Assembly (NCBI GenBank): GCA_964620345.1
Contig: CAZUHK010000012.1
Coordinates: 1 to 32,963, forward strand
From: CAZUHK01 sp964620345
GTDB lineage: Bacteria; Planctomycetota; Phycisphaerae; Phycisphaerales; Zrk34
Length of the DNA: 32,963 nucleotides
Reading direction: 5' to 3'
This document shows, piece after piece, positions 17,807-26,131 of this stretch. Below the pieces are notes generated by a model. It searched no databases, was not told the origin of the DNA, and was given only the letters and a program-made list of their open reading frames with translations. The translations under genes and the position numbers were made by a program. Position 1 is the first letter of the stretch. Each line of letters opens with the position of its first letter.

Positions 17807-18224
17807 GGGAATCCTCCTGAGTTGCGGCCCGCTCCCCGCGACGGACCCGGTAGCACATGAAAGGCATGATCCATTCACATGACGCCCGCCGCCCGAAGAA
17901 GCGCTCATCGACCCGCCATCCATGGGCCGAACGCTTCGGCGTCCACCGCCTTCCCGCTCGCCCCCCCCCGCGCGTCACCGTGCTGCCCGCGGCTGCATCC
18001 TATACACGGGATAATATGATCTCCAAAGGAACGCGTGATATGGCCCGCGAAACGAACGGCAACGGAATGACGGGAAAGGATGACTTTCTACTTTATCGAA
18101 GAAAAGAAGCATCAGGATGATTTATACCTCACACTGACATCTTTTTCGGCAAGTCGTTCAAGCCCGCGTTGGCGGGACGGGGTTCTCGGCGTCGGCATTG
18201 GCAGCAGACGAGGCCTCGCAGGGT
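17807..18224. other. Intergenic region with a possible micro-ORF and a hairpin
   Basis: No convincing gene. The part from about 18001 to 18150 is clearly richer in A/T than its surroundings. A possible 34-codon plus-strand frame (18016-18120) has a second Met at 18040 preceded by AAAGGAACG; it matches nothing I recognise. A 5-bp stem with a 4-nt loop (CCCGC/GCGGG, 18163-18176) lies 49 bp past the cusA stop and may terminate the cus operon, but it lacks a T tract. Confidence 0.35.
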
Positions 18225-21200
18225 TCACGATACTTTTTCAATCGTACGCCGTTTCCATATGGCGAAGATCGCGGGGTAGACGGTGAGTTCCAGCAGAAAC
18301 GACGTTGCCAAACCGCCGACCATGGGTGCGGCGATGCGTTTCATCAGGTCCGCGCCGGTGCCATCGCTGAGCATGAGGGGCAGCAGGCCGATGAACGTGG
18401 TCAGCACCATCATCAGCTTTGGACGGATGCGGCGAGCGGCGCCGTCGACGATGGCGTCCTCGAGGGCCTGGTGGGACACGAGTTTGCCCTCGGCCTGCCA
18501 GCGGCGGTGCGACAGTTTCAGGTACAGCAGCATGACGACGCCGGTCTCGGCATCGAGGCCCGCCAGAGCGATGATGCCCACCCAGACGGCGACGCTCATG
18601 TTGTATTCCAAAATGTAAAGCAGCCAGAACGCGCCGATCAATGAAAACGGCACCGCAAGCAACACGATGAACGTCTCGATCACCGACTTCGTATTCAGGT
18701 AAAGCAGGAAGAACACGATCAGCAGCGTGACGGGTACGACGATCGTCAACTTCTCTTTGGCCCGCTCGAAGTACTGGAACTGTCCCGCCCACGCGAGACG
18801 GGTGCCGGGGGGCAACGCCACCTTTTCATCGACGACTTGTCTGGCAAGCTGCACGTAGTCGGCGATGCCGAGGTCGGTCACGTCGACGAACACGAAGCCG
18901 ACGAGTCGGCCGTCTTCGCTGCGGATCATGGGCGGGCCGGTGTTGAAAGCGATGTCCGCGACGTGCGAGATGGGCACGTGCGTGCCGGTCGGTGTGGGCA
19001 CGAGCACTTTCTTGATCGTGTCGAGTTTGTCGCGGAACTGCCGGGCGTAGCGGACCTGGATCGGATAGCGCTCTCGGCCTTCGATGGTCTGGTCGATGTT
19101 CATGCCGCCGATGGCGGTCTGCACGATGTCCTGCACGTCGCCGACGGTCAGGCCGTAGCGCGCCGCTTGCTCGCGCTTGACGGTGAAGTCGAGGAAGTAC
19201 CCGCCGGTGACCCGTTCAGCGAAGGCGCTGCGGGTGTACGGCTTGACGCGCGGGTCATCGAGCAAGGCCATTTCGATGTCGATCGCGGTTGATTCGATTT
19301 CCTCCAGGGTCGAGCCGAACACCTTGATGCCCAGGGCGCTGCGGATGCCCGTGGCGAGCATCTCGGTCCGCGTCTGGATGGGCATCCACCAGATGTTGGG
19401 CATGCCGGGGTAGGTCAGCTTCTGGTCCATCTCTTTGATGAGTTTGTCCCAGGTCATCCCTTCGCGCCACTCGCTTTCGGGCTTGAGCACGATGACGGTT
19501 TCGGCCATGGACAGCGGCGCGGGATCGGTGGCGGTGCGCGACCGACCGATCTTGCCGAACACCGATTGCACTTCGGGAATCTCCCGCAGTTTTCGGTCCT
19601 GCGATTGCAGAACGGTTCCCGCCTCGGTGATGGACATGCCCGGCGGCGCGGTGGGCATGTAGAGGATCGATCCCTCGTTCAGCGGCGGCATGAACTCGTT
19701 GCCAAGCCGCAGAAAGGCGGGCACGGTCGCGATCATGGCGATGATCGAACAACCGACGACGAGCCAGCGATGGCGTACGACGAACCGCACCACGGGCGCG
19801 TACACCGCCACGAGCAGACGGTTGAGTGGGTTCCACTTCTCGCCGCGCACCTTGCCTCGAATGAGCAGAGCCGCCAGTGCCGGCACGAGCGTGACCGCCA
19901 GGATCGAGGCAAACCCCATCGAGTAGGTCTTGGTAAACGCCAGCGGGCGGAACAGCCGGCCCTCGGTCGCTTCAAGCGTGAACACCGGCAGAAAGGAGAC
20001 CGTGATGACCAACAGGGAAAAGAACAGACTCGGGCCGACTTCCTGCATCGCTTCGATAACAACCTGCCGACGCGATTGCTCGGCCGGCCTGCCCGCTTCC
20101 TCCCATGCCTCCAGCTTCTTGTGGATGTTTTCGATGATGATGATCGACGCATCGACCATGGCGCCGATGGCCACCGCGATGCCGCCGAGCGACATGATGT
20201 TGGCCGTCAGGTGCTGGTAGCTCATCGGGATGAACGCCAGGAGGACCGCGATGGGCAGCGTGATGATGGGAATCAGCGCCGAGCGGAAGTGCATCAGGAA
20301 GATGGTGATGACGATGCTGACGACGATCAGTTCTTCAATCAGCACGGTGCGCAGGGTGCCGATCGCCCGCTCGATCAGTTCCGAGCGGTCGTAGACGATT
20401 TCGATTTCGACGCCTTCGGGCAGGCCTTTGCGGATGTCATCGAGGCGTTGCTTGACGTTGTCGATGGTGGTCAGGGCGTTCTCGCCGTATCGCATGACGA
20501 CGATGCCGCCGACCACTTCGCCCTCGCCGTTGAGTTCGGCCAGGCCGCGGCGCATGTCGGGGCCGATCTTTACCGTGGCCAGGTCCCTGATCTGGATCGG
20601 CACGCCGTTGTCGCCGATGCCGATGGGGATGGATTCGATGTCCGCCTTTGATTTGATGTAGCCGCGGCCGCGGATCATGTATTCATGACCGGCCTGCTCG
20701 AACACCCGGCCGCCCACGTCCATGTTGGACCGCCGCACTTTCTGGATGATCGTCTGAATCGGGATGTTGTGGGCGAGCACCTTGTCCGGGTCGAGTTGGA
20801 TCTGATACTGCTTGACGAACCCGCCGACCGAGGCGACCTCGGCGACGCCATCGACGCTTTCCAGTGCGTAGCGGATGTTCCAGTCCTGAAGCGAGCGCAG
20901 TTGCGCCAGGTCGTGTTTGCCGGACCGGTCGACCAGCGCATATTGGAACACCCAGCCGACGCCCGTCGCGTCCGGGCCGAGCGCCGGGTTGACGCCCTCG
21001 GGCAGATCGCCCGAGACCTCATTGAGATATTCCAGCACGCGGCTTCGGCCCCAGTAGATGTCGGTCCCGTCCTCGAAGATGACGTAGACGAACGAGAGCC
21101 CGAGGAAGGATTGGCCGCGCACGAACTTGACATTCGGCGCAGCCAGCAGCGCGCTGCTGATGGGGTAGGTGATCTGATCTTCGATGAGGTCGGGGCTGCG

Positions 21201-21404
21201 GCCGGGCCATTCGGTGAAGATGATGACCTGCGAATCGGACAGGTCGGGAATGGCGTCCAGAGGCACTTGACGCAGTGAGTAATAGCCCCACACCGCGATC
21301 GCCGCGACCGTCAGAATGGTGAGGAACGGATTGTTGGCGCAGGCGGCGATCAATCGCTGGATCGGGCCGGGGCGCTGCGTCGTGTTGGTGTCTGAGATTT
21401 GCAT
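18225..21404 (-). CDS. cusA: Copper/silver RND efflux pump, CusA type
   Basis: A 1059-aa inner-membrane RND pump, full length. The ATG at 21404 shares its A with the TAA of the adaptor gene (TAATG), so coupling fixes this start; a GTG two codons earlier is less likely. TM4 reads AVAIGAMVDASIIIIENIHK, the CusA pattern, unlike the DFGIIID pattern of the pump at 12098-15241. The three periplasmic methionines that bind Cu(I)/Ag(I) in E. coli CusA (573, 623, 672) have equivalents at Met583 (LYMPT), Met633 (PLSMAET) and Met682 (TEMLATG), with identical 50- and 49-residue spacing. It therefore very likely exports Cu(I) or Ag(I) with the two genes upstream. It is the last gene of the block. Confidence 0.95.
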   Translation of the reverse strand: MQISDTNTTQRPGPIQRLIAACANNPFLTILTVAAIAVWGYYSLRQVPLDAIPDLSDSQVIIFTEWPGRSPDLIEDQITYPISSALLAAPNVKFVRGQSFLGLSFVYVIFEDGTDIYWGRSRVLEYLNEVSGDLPEGVNPALGPDATGVGWVFQYALVDRSGKHDLAQLRSLQDWNIRYALESVDGVAEVASVGGFVKQYQIQLDPDKVLAHNIPIQTIIQKVRRSNMDVGGRVFEQAGHEYMIRGRGYIKSKADIESIPIGIGDNGVPIQIRDLATVKIGPDMRRGLAELNGEGEVVGGIVVMRYGENALTTIDNVKQRLDDIRKGLPEGVEIEIVYDRSELIERAIGTLRTVLIEELIVVSIVITIFLMHFRSALIPIITLPIAVLLAFIPMSYQHLTANIMSLGGIAVAIGAMVDASIIIIENIHKKLEAWEEAGRPAEQSRRQVVIEAMQEVGPSLFFSLLVITVSFLPVFTLEATEGRLFRPLAFTKTYSMGFASILAVTLVPALAALLIRGKVRGEKWNPLNRLLVAVYAPVVRFVVRHRWLVVGCSIIAMIATVPAFLRLGNEFMPPLNEGSILYMPTAPPGMSITEAGTVLQSQDRKLREIPEVQSVFGKIGRSRTATDPAPLSMAETVIVLKPESEWREGMTWDKLIKEMDQKLTYPGMPNIWWMPIQTRTEMLATGIRSALGIKVFGSTLEEIESTAIDIEMALLDDPRVKPYTRSAFAERVTGGYFLDFTVKREQAARYGLTVGDVQDIVQTAIGGMNIDQTIEGRERYPIQVRYARQFRDKLDTIKKVLVPTPTGTHVPISHVADIAFNTGPPMIRSEDGRLVGFVFVDVTDLGIADYVQLARQVVDEKVALPPGTRLAWAGQFQYFERAKEKLTIVVPVTLLIVFFLLYLNTKSVIETFIVLLAVPFSLIGAFWLLYILEYNMSVAVWVGIIALAGLDAETGVVMLLYLKLSHRRWQAEGKLVSHQALEDAIVDGAARRIRPKLMMVLTTFIGLLPLMLSDGTGADLMKRIAAPMVGGLATSFLLELTVYPAIFAIWKRRTIEKVS

Positions 21405-23332
21405 TACCACTTCTCGATGCCGGATTTCAGTTTGCTCTCCGACGCGATCAGGAAGTTGCCGGACGTGACCACGGTGTCGCCCGGCTTGAGTCCGTCGAGC
21501 ACTTCAACCAGGTCCATGTCCAGGCCCGGATCGGTGGCGCGCACGCCGAGCTTGACGCGCTGCGGGCGCATGCGGCCCTCACCGATGTCGAGGAAGACAA
21601 CGTTGTTTTCCCCGCCGTAGAGCACCGCCTCTTCGGGCACGGCCAACCGCTTGCCCAGGGGCAGCTTGATGTAGACGTCGGCGTACATGTCCGGCTTGAG
21701 CAGGCCGGCGTCGTTGGCGACCACGATGCGGATGCGTCCGCGGCGGGTCTTGGGATCGAGGTACGGGTAGATGTACGATACCGTGCCCTCGAACCGCTTG
21801 CCCGGCAGGTAAGACACGGACACGTTCACCGTTTGCCCGACCTTCACGAGCGGCACTTCGTCTTCGTACAACTCAGCTTCGATCCAGACGGTTGAGAGGT
21901 CGGCGATGCGGTAGATCATCTCGCCGGGCTCGACCGCGCTGCCCTTGACCGCCATCTTCCGGATGATGGTGCCGGTCGCCGGCGAGAGCACGGGGATGTA
22001 CTGAAGCGGCTTGCCGCGCTCGACGAGTTCGGCGAGTTGCGATTCGGTCAGGTCCCACAGCAGCAGCCGCTCCTTGGCCGATTGGGCCATGCGTGTGTTG
22101 CGGCCGGGCACGTTGGCCGCGGCCGCCGCGTCCAGGTATTCCTGCTGCGCCGAGAGCAGTTCGGGGCTGTAGATCGTCAGCAGCGGTTCGCCCCGCGTGA
22201 CGTGCTTGCCGGTGTAGTCGGCGAACATCTGGCCGATCCAGCCGCGGTACTTGAGGGTGACATCGGTCAGCCGCGTCTGGTCGTAAGCAACCACGCCCAC
22301 CGCACGGAGGGTCTTGTTGAGGTTCTGCTCCATCACCGTTGTCGTGCGCACGCCGATCAGTTGCCGGCGTTGGGCGTCAACGAAAATCACGCCCGATTGC
22401 ACCTCTTCGTTGGTGACGGGCGTCAGGTCCATCTTGCAGATTGGACAGCCACCGGGGTCCTGCGATTTGACCGACGGATGCATCGAACAGGTCCAGAACG
22501 CGACCGCGTCCTGCGCTCCATCGAAGGTCTGGGCTGTGGGTTTGGTCGTCGAACCGCTCTTATCTTCGACGCCCGGCTGCGTACCCGGTGCGCCCTCGTT
22601 CAACTCACTGAGCACGTCATCTACAAAGGCCTGCTTCTTCTGATCCGACCACCCGTCGAACTCAGTATCGCAACCGGGGCAGCAGAAGCCGATCGTGTGG
22701 CCCTTCCAGGTCAGCGTCACCGCGCCGTCGGGCACCGCATTGCCGAGCACGGGGCAGAAATCGTTGATCGGTTGGGGCGCTGCCGCGCTGTTGGCGCCAC
22801 CTGTTCCGGATGCGTCGGTCAGTCGCAGCCCCTCGAGGGTCGTCGCCAGATCGAAGTGCAGCGTGGCCCTGCCGTGCGTGGGTGAATCGACCTCTAACGT
22901 CAGCGGCCATCCGCCGGCCATGGTCAGTTCAAGGTCGCCAACATATCGGCCATCTTCGGCGTGCTTGAACTGCGCGGTGGCCCGCATCTCGGGCATCGCG
23001 CCCATCGCGGGCATAATGGCGACGGCTTCGACGTTCGCGTCCGTCACCGGCTCGCCGTCCGGGGTTTCGACGGCGACGAGCAAACGGTTGTTGCCGACGA
23101 CCGGCTGATGCGGGTCGATGTGCGCGCCGACGTTCAATGCCCCGGCCGTGTGCAGATCGCCCACGTCGTGGTACGCCGTGCTACCGGATGGCCCGAAGAT
23201 CGCTTCGGGGTCGCCGCCGAACCAAGCCACGATCGGCCGGTGAAAGAGCACACCGACGACCACGGCGGCCGCGAGGATGACCGCGGCCGGCCCCCATCGG
23301 CGGATCAATGAAAATGCTTTGTTGTTACTCAT
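21404..23332 (-). CDS. cusB: CusB-like RND adaptor fused to FixH/YtkA-like, YHS-like and heavy-metal-binding domains
   Basis: A 642-aa periplasmic adaptor with four modules. One N-terminal membrane helix (13-32) comes first. A beta domain of FixH/YtkA type (about 80-165) contains a Met-rich loop, IMPAMGAMPEM. A YHS/TRASH-like segment (about 188-240) has FCPVLG (Cys193) and FCCPGC (Cys217, 218, 221). A heavy-metal-binding domain (280-306), WTCSMHPSVKS...GGCPICKMDL, carries Cys282, Cys296 and Cys299. The CusB adaptor core runs from about 315 to the end, with YSPELLSAQQEYL and SPATGTIIRKMAVKGSAV as landmarks. The start overlaps the upstream gene's stop by 8 nt (ATGAGTAA), and its own stop overlaps cusA. 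There is no separate CusF; the extra modules may replace it by delivering Cu(I)/Ag(I) to the pump (inference). Confidence 0.93.
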   Translation of the reverse strand: MSNNKAFSLIRRWGPAAVILAAAVVVGVLFHRPIVAWFGGDPEAIFGPSGSTAYHDVGDLHTAGALNVGAHIDPHQPVVGNNRLLVAVETPDGEPVTDANVEAVAIMPAMGAMPEMRATAQFKHAEDGRYVGDLELTMAGGWPLTLEVDSPTHGRATLHFDLATTLEGLRLTDASGTGGANSAAAPQPINDFCPVLGNAVPDGAVTLTWKGHTIGFCCPGCDTEFDGWSDQKKQAFVDDVLSELNEGAPGTQPGVEDKSGSTTKPTAQTFDGAQDAVAFWTCSMHPSVKSQDPGGCPICKMDLTPVTNEEVQSGVIFVDAQRRQLIGVRTTTVMEQNLNKTLRAVGVVAYDQTRLTDVTLKYRGWIGQMFADYTGKHVTRGEPLLTIYSPELLSAQQEYLDAAAAANVPGRNTRMAQSAKERLLLWDLTESQLAELVERGKPLQYIPVLSPATGTIIRKMAVKGSAVEPGEMIYRIADLSTVWIEAELYEDEVPLVKVGQTVNVSVSYLPGKRFEGTVSYIYPYLDPKTRRGRIRIVVANDAGLLKPDMYADVYIKLPLGKRLAVPEEAVLYGGENNVVFLDIGEGRMRPQRVKLGVRATDPGLDMDLVEVLDGLKPGDTVVTSGNFLIASESKLKSGIEKW

Positions 23333-24764
23333 GGTTTGGGTCTGCCTTTGGTTGGGGATCGGGTTGATTCGGTTTACCGGGCTGCGCGGGCGGGTCGATG
23401 TCGCCGCCGACGGCGCGCTCCAGGTCGGCCCAGCGCTGGTGGTACTCGGTCAGCGCCTGCTGGTGGGCCAGTTGCACCAGCATCAGGTTCTTCTCTGCGT
23501 TCAGGAGCGTGAGGAAATCGTTGTTGCCGGTCTCGTAACCGGAGCGCGCCGCCTTGAGGTTTTCCTCGGCGATGGGCTTGAATTTCTCGTTGTAGAGCCG
23601 CACGACGTCCTCGCTCTCGACCAGCATCTCGTAGGCCTGCGCGACCTCGAAGGCGACCTCGTCCACGCCGGCGACCAGCTCGGCGGCCACGCGGTTGGAC
23701 TGCGCCAGCGCCTCCAGTTCAGCGCCGCGGCGACGGTCGGTCTGAAGGGGGATGTTGATGCCCGCCCCGATCATCCAGCGGTGTTCCTCGCGGGCCCACA
23801 TGCTGTTGTACGTGCCCATCACGGTGAAATCGGGGTAGTAATCTTTTTTCGCCAGTTGCCGCGCCGCATGCCTCGCCTCCAGTTGACGCGCCAGGGATTG
23901 AAGCTCCGGACGGGCATTGACGGCGCGGGCGCGCAGCGTCGCCAACTCCGGCCGCGCGCCCGGAGTGTCCGCCTGTTTCAACGGCGACGGCAACGGCAAC
24001 TCCGGCGCGCGGTGCAGCAGTGTGTTGATCCGCGCGGCCGCGACCTTGCGCATCCGCTCAAGCACGATCGCGCGATGCTCCAGGTGATAGCGTTCGACCT
24101 CCGCTTGCAGCGGGTCCTGCTTGGATGCGGTGCCCGCGGCGTACTTGGTCTCCGCGATCCGCTGAAACTCCTTGAGCAGTTCGATGTTGATGTGGTTGAT
24201 GTCGATGGCCCGGAAGACGTAGTAGTATTCGAAGTAGGCGCGGGCCGTCTCCTGCACGAGCCGCTGGCGTACGGTTTGGATGTCGTGCCCGGCCGCCTCG
24301 GCCTCGCGCTCGATGATCCGGCCGCGCAGATCCAACTTGCCCGGCCAGGGGAACTTCTGCGACAGGTCGATCTTGTGGCCGCCGTCGAGCTCGTCGTTGC
24401 CGAACGTGCCCGGCGCGATCGCGTAGGAGAGCATCGGATCGTCCAAGCTGGTGACCTGCGGAAACTTCGCGCGCACCGATCGCCACGTCGCTTGCATGGC
24501 CGCGATGGACGGGTTGCGACGCAGCACCGCTTGGACCAGCACGTCAAGGCCCAGCGTGTCCTGTCCGTCAAAGAGCGTGTGCGGGTCGGCCACGGGTTGC
24601 GCCCGACGCACCGGCGGCGTCACGATGCGCGTCGTTCGTGTCTGCGCGGGGTAAAGGTCATCGTCGAACGGGGATGGCCCAAAGCAGCCGGCCAGCAACA
24701 GTGGCGTCGCGAACGTCATCAACGCGCGGATGCAGCAGTGGGAATCGAATAGGTAGCGCTTCAT
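23325..24764 (-). CDS. TolC-family outer-membrane efflux lipoprotein (CusC-like)
   Basis: A 479-aa outer-membrane channel subunit. The signal peptide ends LLLAGC with Cys27 as lipid attachment; starting at Met16 would leave too short a signal, so Met1 at 24764 is kept. The two OEP repeats are visible. LSQKFPWPGKLDLRG is the classic first-strand motif of CusC/CzcC channels, GAGINIPLQTDRRRGAEL the second, and NDFLTLLNAEKNLMLVQLAHQQA closes the last helix. The C-terminus is Pro/Asp-rich. The 8-nt overlap with the adaptor gene shows coupling. It shares little obvious sequence with the channel at 9013-10437, so the two operons are not recent duplicates. Confidence 0.93.
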   Translation of the reverse strand: MKRYLFDSHCCIRALMTFATPLLLAGCFGPSPFDDDLYPAQTRTTRIVTPPVRRAQPVADPHTLFDGQDTLGLDVLVQAVLRRNPSIAAMQATWRSVRAKFPQVTSLDDPMLSYAIAPGTFGNDELDGGHKIDLSQKFPWPGKLDLRGRIIEREAEAAGHDIQTVRQRLVQETARAYFEYYYVFRAIDINHINIELLKEFQRIAETKYAAGTASKQDPLQAEVERYHLEHRAIVLERMRKVAAARINTLLHRAPELPLPSPLKQADTPGARPELATLRARAVNARPELQSLARQLEARHAARQLAKKDYYPDFTVMGTYNSMWAREEHRWMIGAGINIPLQTDRRRGAELEALAQSNRVAAELVAGVDEVAFEVAQAYEMLVESEDVVRLYNEKFKPIAEENLKAARSGYETGNNDFLTLLNAEKNLMLVQLAHQQALTEYHQRWADLERAVGGDIDPPAQPGKPNQPDPQPKADPNHE

Positions 24765-24856
24765 CAGTAGACTCGCAGGTCAGTCGTTGATGGGCACATG
24801 ACCGCGGCGACCGCGGCCGCGGGAGGCAATGCCCGGCCAGTGGATATCACAAGGAA

Positions 24857-24873
24857 CGTCAGTCGTCCTGACG
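24857..24873. promoter_or_regulatory. Perfect inverted repeat in the gap before the cus channel gene
   Basis: CGTCAG (24857-24862) and CTGACG (24868-24873) flank TCGTC in the 135-bp gap between the Cys-rich protein gene and the channel gene. It could be an operator, an RNA processing site or an attenuating hairpin; no promoter was convincing beside it. Confidence 0.3.
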
Positions 24874-24899
24874 CGGCAACACGAAGACACCGGTGCCGA

Positions 24900-25394
24900 T
24901 CAAATCAGAAATGAGCAATGCAGGATGAACCGCGGCGGCGCCACGCCCGGCGGCCCGTTGCGATGCCGCGCAAGGATGGCGGTCGTTACCTGATCGCCAT
25001 GCCGATCACCGTACGGTGCGGCCGGGATCACAATCGGTTGGCCGCAGACTGCGGATTCGAGGTCACGACTCTTGCGAGACGTGTCCACCATCGTCGGCGT
25101 AATTGCCGCGACATGCGTGATCTCGCAGCAGACGGAAACCGCGACAACACGATCGTCGTCCGGGGATTCACGGTCGCACGGCGGGTTCGACGTGCGCCCC
25201 TTTTCCTGCTTGCCCGAACCGCAAACCACCGCGCTCGAACCGTGCGAATAGTGGGTCTCGGCTTGGGCCCCGTCGCAGCAACACCCAACCAGATCCCGCT
25301 GCCCGGGCGTTTGGCAATGGAATCGCAACTGCGTCGGCGTCAGTTGAAGCCCGCCCAGGGCAAAGGCCAGAACGTAGAGGAGTGCGTGTTGCAT
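24900..25394 (-). CDS. Small secreted Cys-rich protein of the cus operon
   Basis: A 164-aa protein with a short signal-like N-terminus (LLYVLAFALGGLQL) and ten Cys: 27, 38-40 (GCCCDG), 58, 73, 89-90 (VCCE), 117 and 160. The C-terminus reads PPRFILHCSFLI. No named domain was recognised. Its place, 29 bp after the anti-sigma gene and ahead of the channel gene, matches that of the 137-aa Cys protein leading the other metal operon; both are exported, Cys-bearing and end in -LI. The Cys pairs and triplet suit soft-metal binding (Cu(I), Ag(I)). No strong ribosome site is visible. Function is inferred only from Cys content and context. Confidence 0.6.
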   Translation of the reverse strand: MQHALLYVLAFALGGLQLTPTQLRFHCQTPGQRDLVGCCCDGAQAETHYSHGSSAVVCGSGKQEKGRTSNPPCDRESPDDDRVVAVSVCCEITHVAAITPTMVDTSRKSRDLESAVCGQPIVIPAAPYGDRHGDQVTTAILARHRNGPPGVAPPRFILHCSFLI

Positions 25395-25423
25395 TTCAGT
25401 CGGCTCGAATCACGACCAACATT

Positions 25424-26125
25424 CTACCGGCTCCGGGTTTCGTGAACCAATCCTTCAGCCAGACGCATCAGCGCGTCTTGTGGAATCTCGCCCATCAGGC
25501 ACATCCAGCGATCACCCCGCTGCGTCATCACCATATTTACACCGTCGAGCGAGTGCACGACATATTTCCGACCGTTGTGATCGACAGTCTCATCGTCTGG
25601 CGAACGGAAATCCTTCGTGCGTGCCAACACCACCGTCACGGGCACACCATCCTGCTTGAGCAGGATGCAGGCGACCTGGCGGCTCTGGACATCGCGCAGG
25701 CAGCAGGCGTGTACGAGCTGATCCCACTGATCCGGAATCGCCGGCGCCTCACGCCATGCCGATTCAATCGTCCGTTTCGCTTCGGCGAGATTCCCCACCG
25801 GCACGACCGGGGCGCGCCCGGCCACCAGATCGCGATGAAGCTGCGCCATATCCGCCGGCGCGGCGTACACGGCTGATCCGGACTGGCTGGTCACGAATAC
25901 CAGGGTCACCACGACGACGATCGCCGCCGCGACGGCGCCGCGCCCGAGCCAGTGCGCCCACGCGGGGAGCGTGAATGTGGCGGGCCGCCCTTGGGCGCGA
26001 TGTTCGGCCATCTCGGCGCGCAGCCGTGACGCCACGGCCGATGTATCCACCGGTCGCGATGCCAGCTTCGACAGCCGCGCCCGCGTCGCGCGATCGAGTT
26101 GGTCTTGTGAGCGGTCCGGCGTCAT
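25424..26125 (-). CDS. One-pass anti-sigma factor, candidate metal sensor
   Basis: A 233-aa inner-membrane protein. The cytoplasmic N-terminus (1-59; RLSKLASRPVDTSAVASRLR) should bind the sigma factor. One membrane helix follows at about 60-79 (AVAAAIVVVVTLVFV), then a periplasmic domain of ~150 residues. That domain carries HACC (His139, Cys141, Cys142), Cys153, and MVM and WMCLMGE near the end (Met198, Met200, Met208, Cys209, Met211), a Cys/Met/His set suited to Cu(I)/Ag(I). It starts 6 bp after the sigma stop, with AAGGGA as ribosome site. The N-terminus lacks the HxxxCxxC zinc motif of ZAS-type anti-sigmas. That it releases the sigma when metal binds is inference. Confidence 0.75.
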   Translation of the reverse strand: MTPDRSQDQLDRATRARLSKLASRPVDTSAVASRLRAEMAEHRAQGRPATFTLPAWAHWLGRGAVAAAIVVVVTLVFVTSQSGSAVYAAPADMAQLHRDLVAGRAPVVPVGNLAEAKRTIESAWREAPAIPDQWDQLVHACCLRDVQSRQVACILLKQDGVPVTVVLARTKDFRSPDDETVDHNGRKYVVHSLDGVNMVMTQRGDRWMCLMGEIPQDALMRLAEGLVHETRSR

Positions 26126-26131
26126 CGTTGG

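Noticed and set aside
15404..17860. An 818-codon plus-strand frame opposite the secreted barrel protein
   Set aside because: No ribosome site or recognisable domain, composition typical of an antisense shadow, and it overlaps both the transposase relic and the real gene.
18016..18120. 34-codon micro-ORF with an AAAGGAACG ribosome-like site
   Set aside because: No recognisable product and no convincing promoter; noted under the intergenic entry but not called as a gene.
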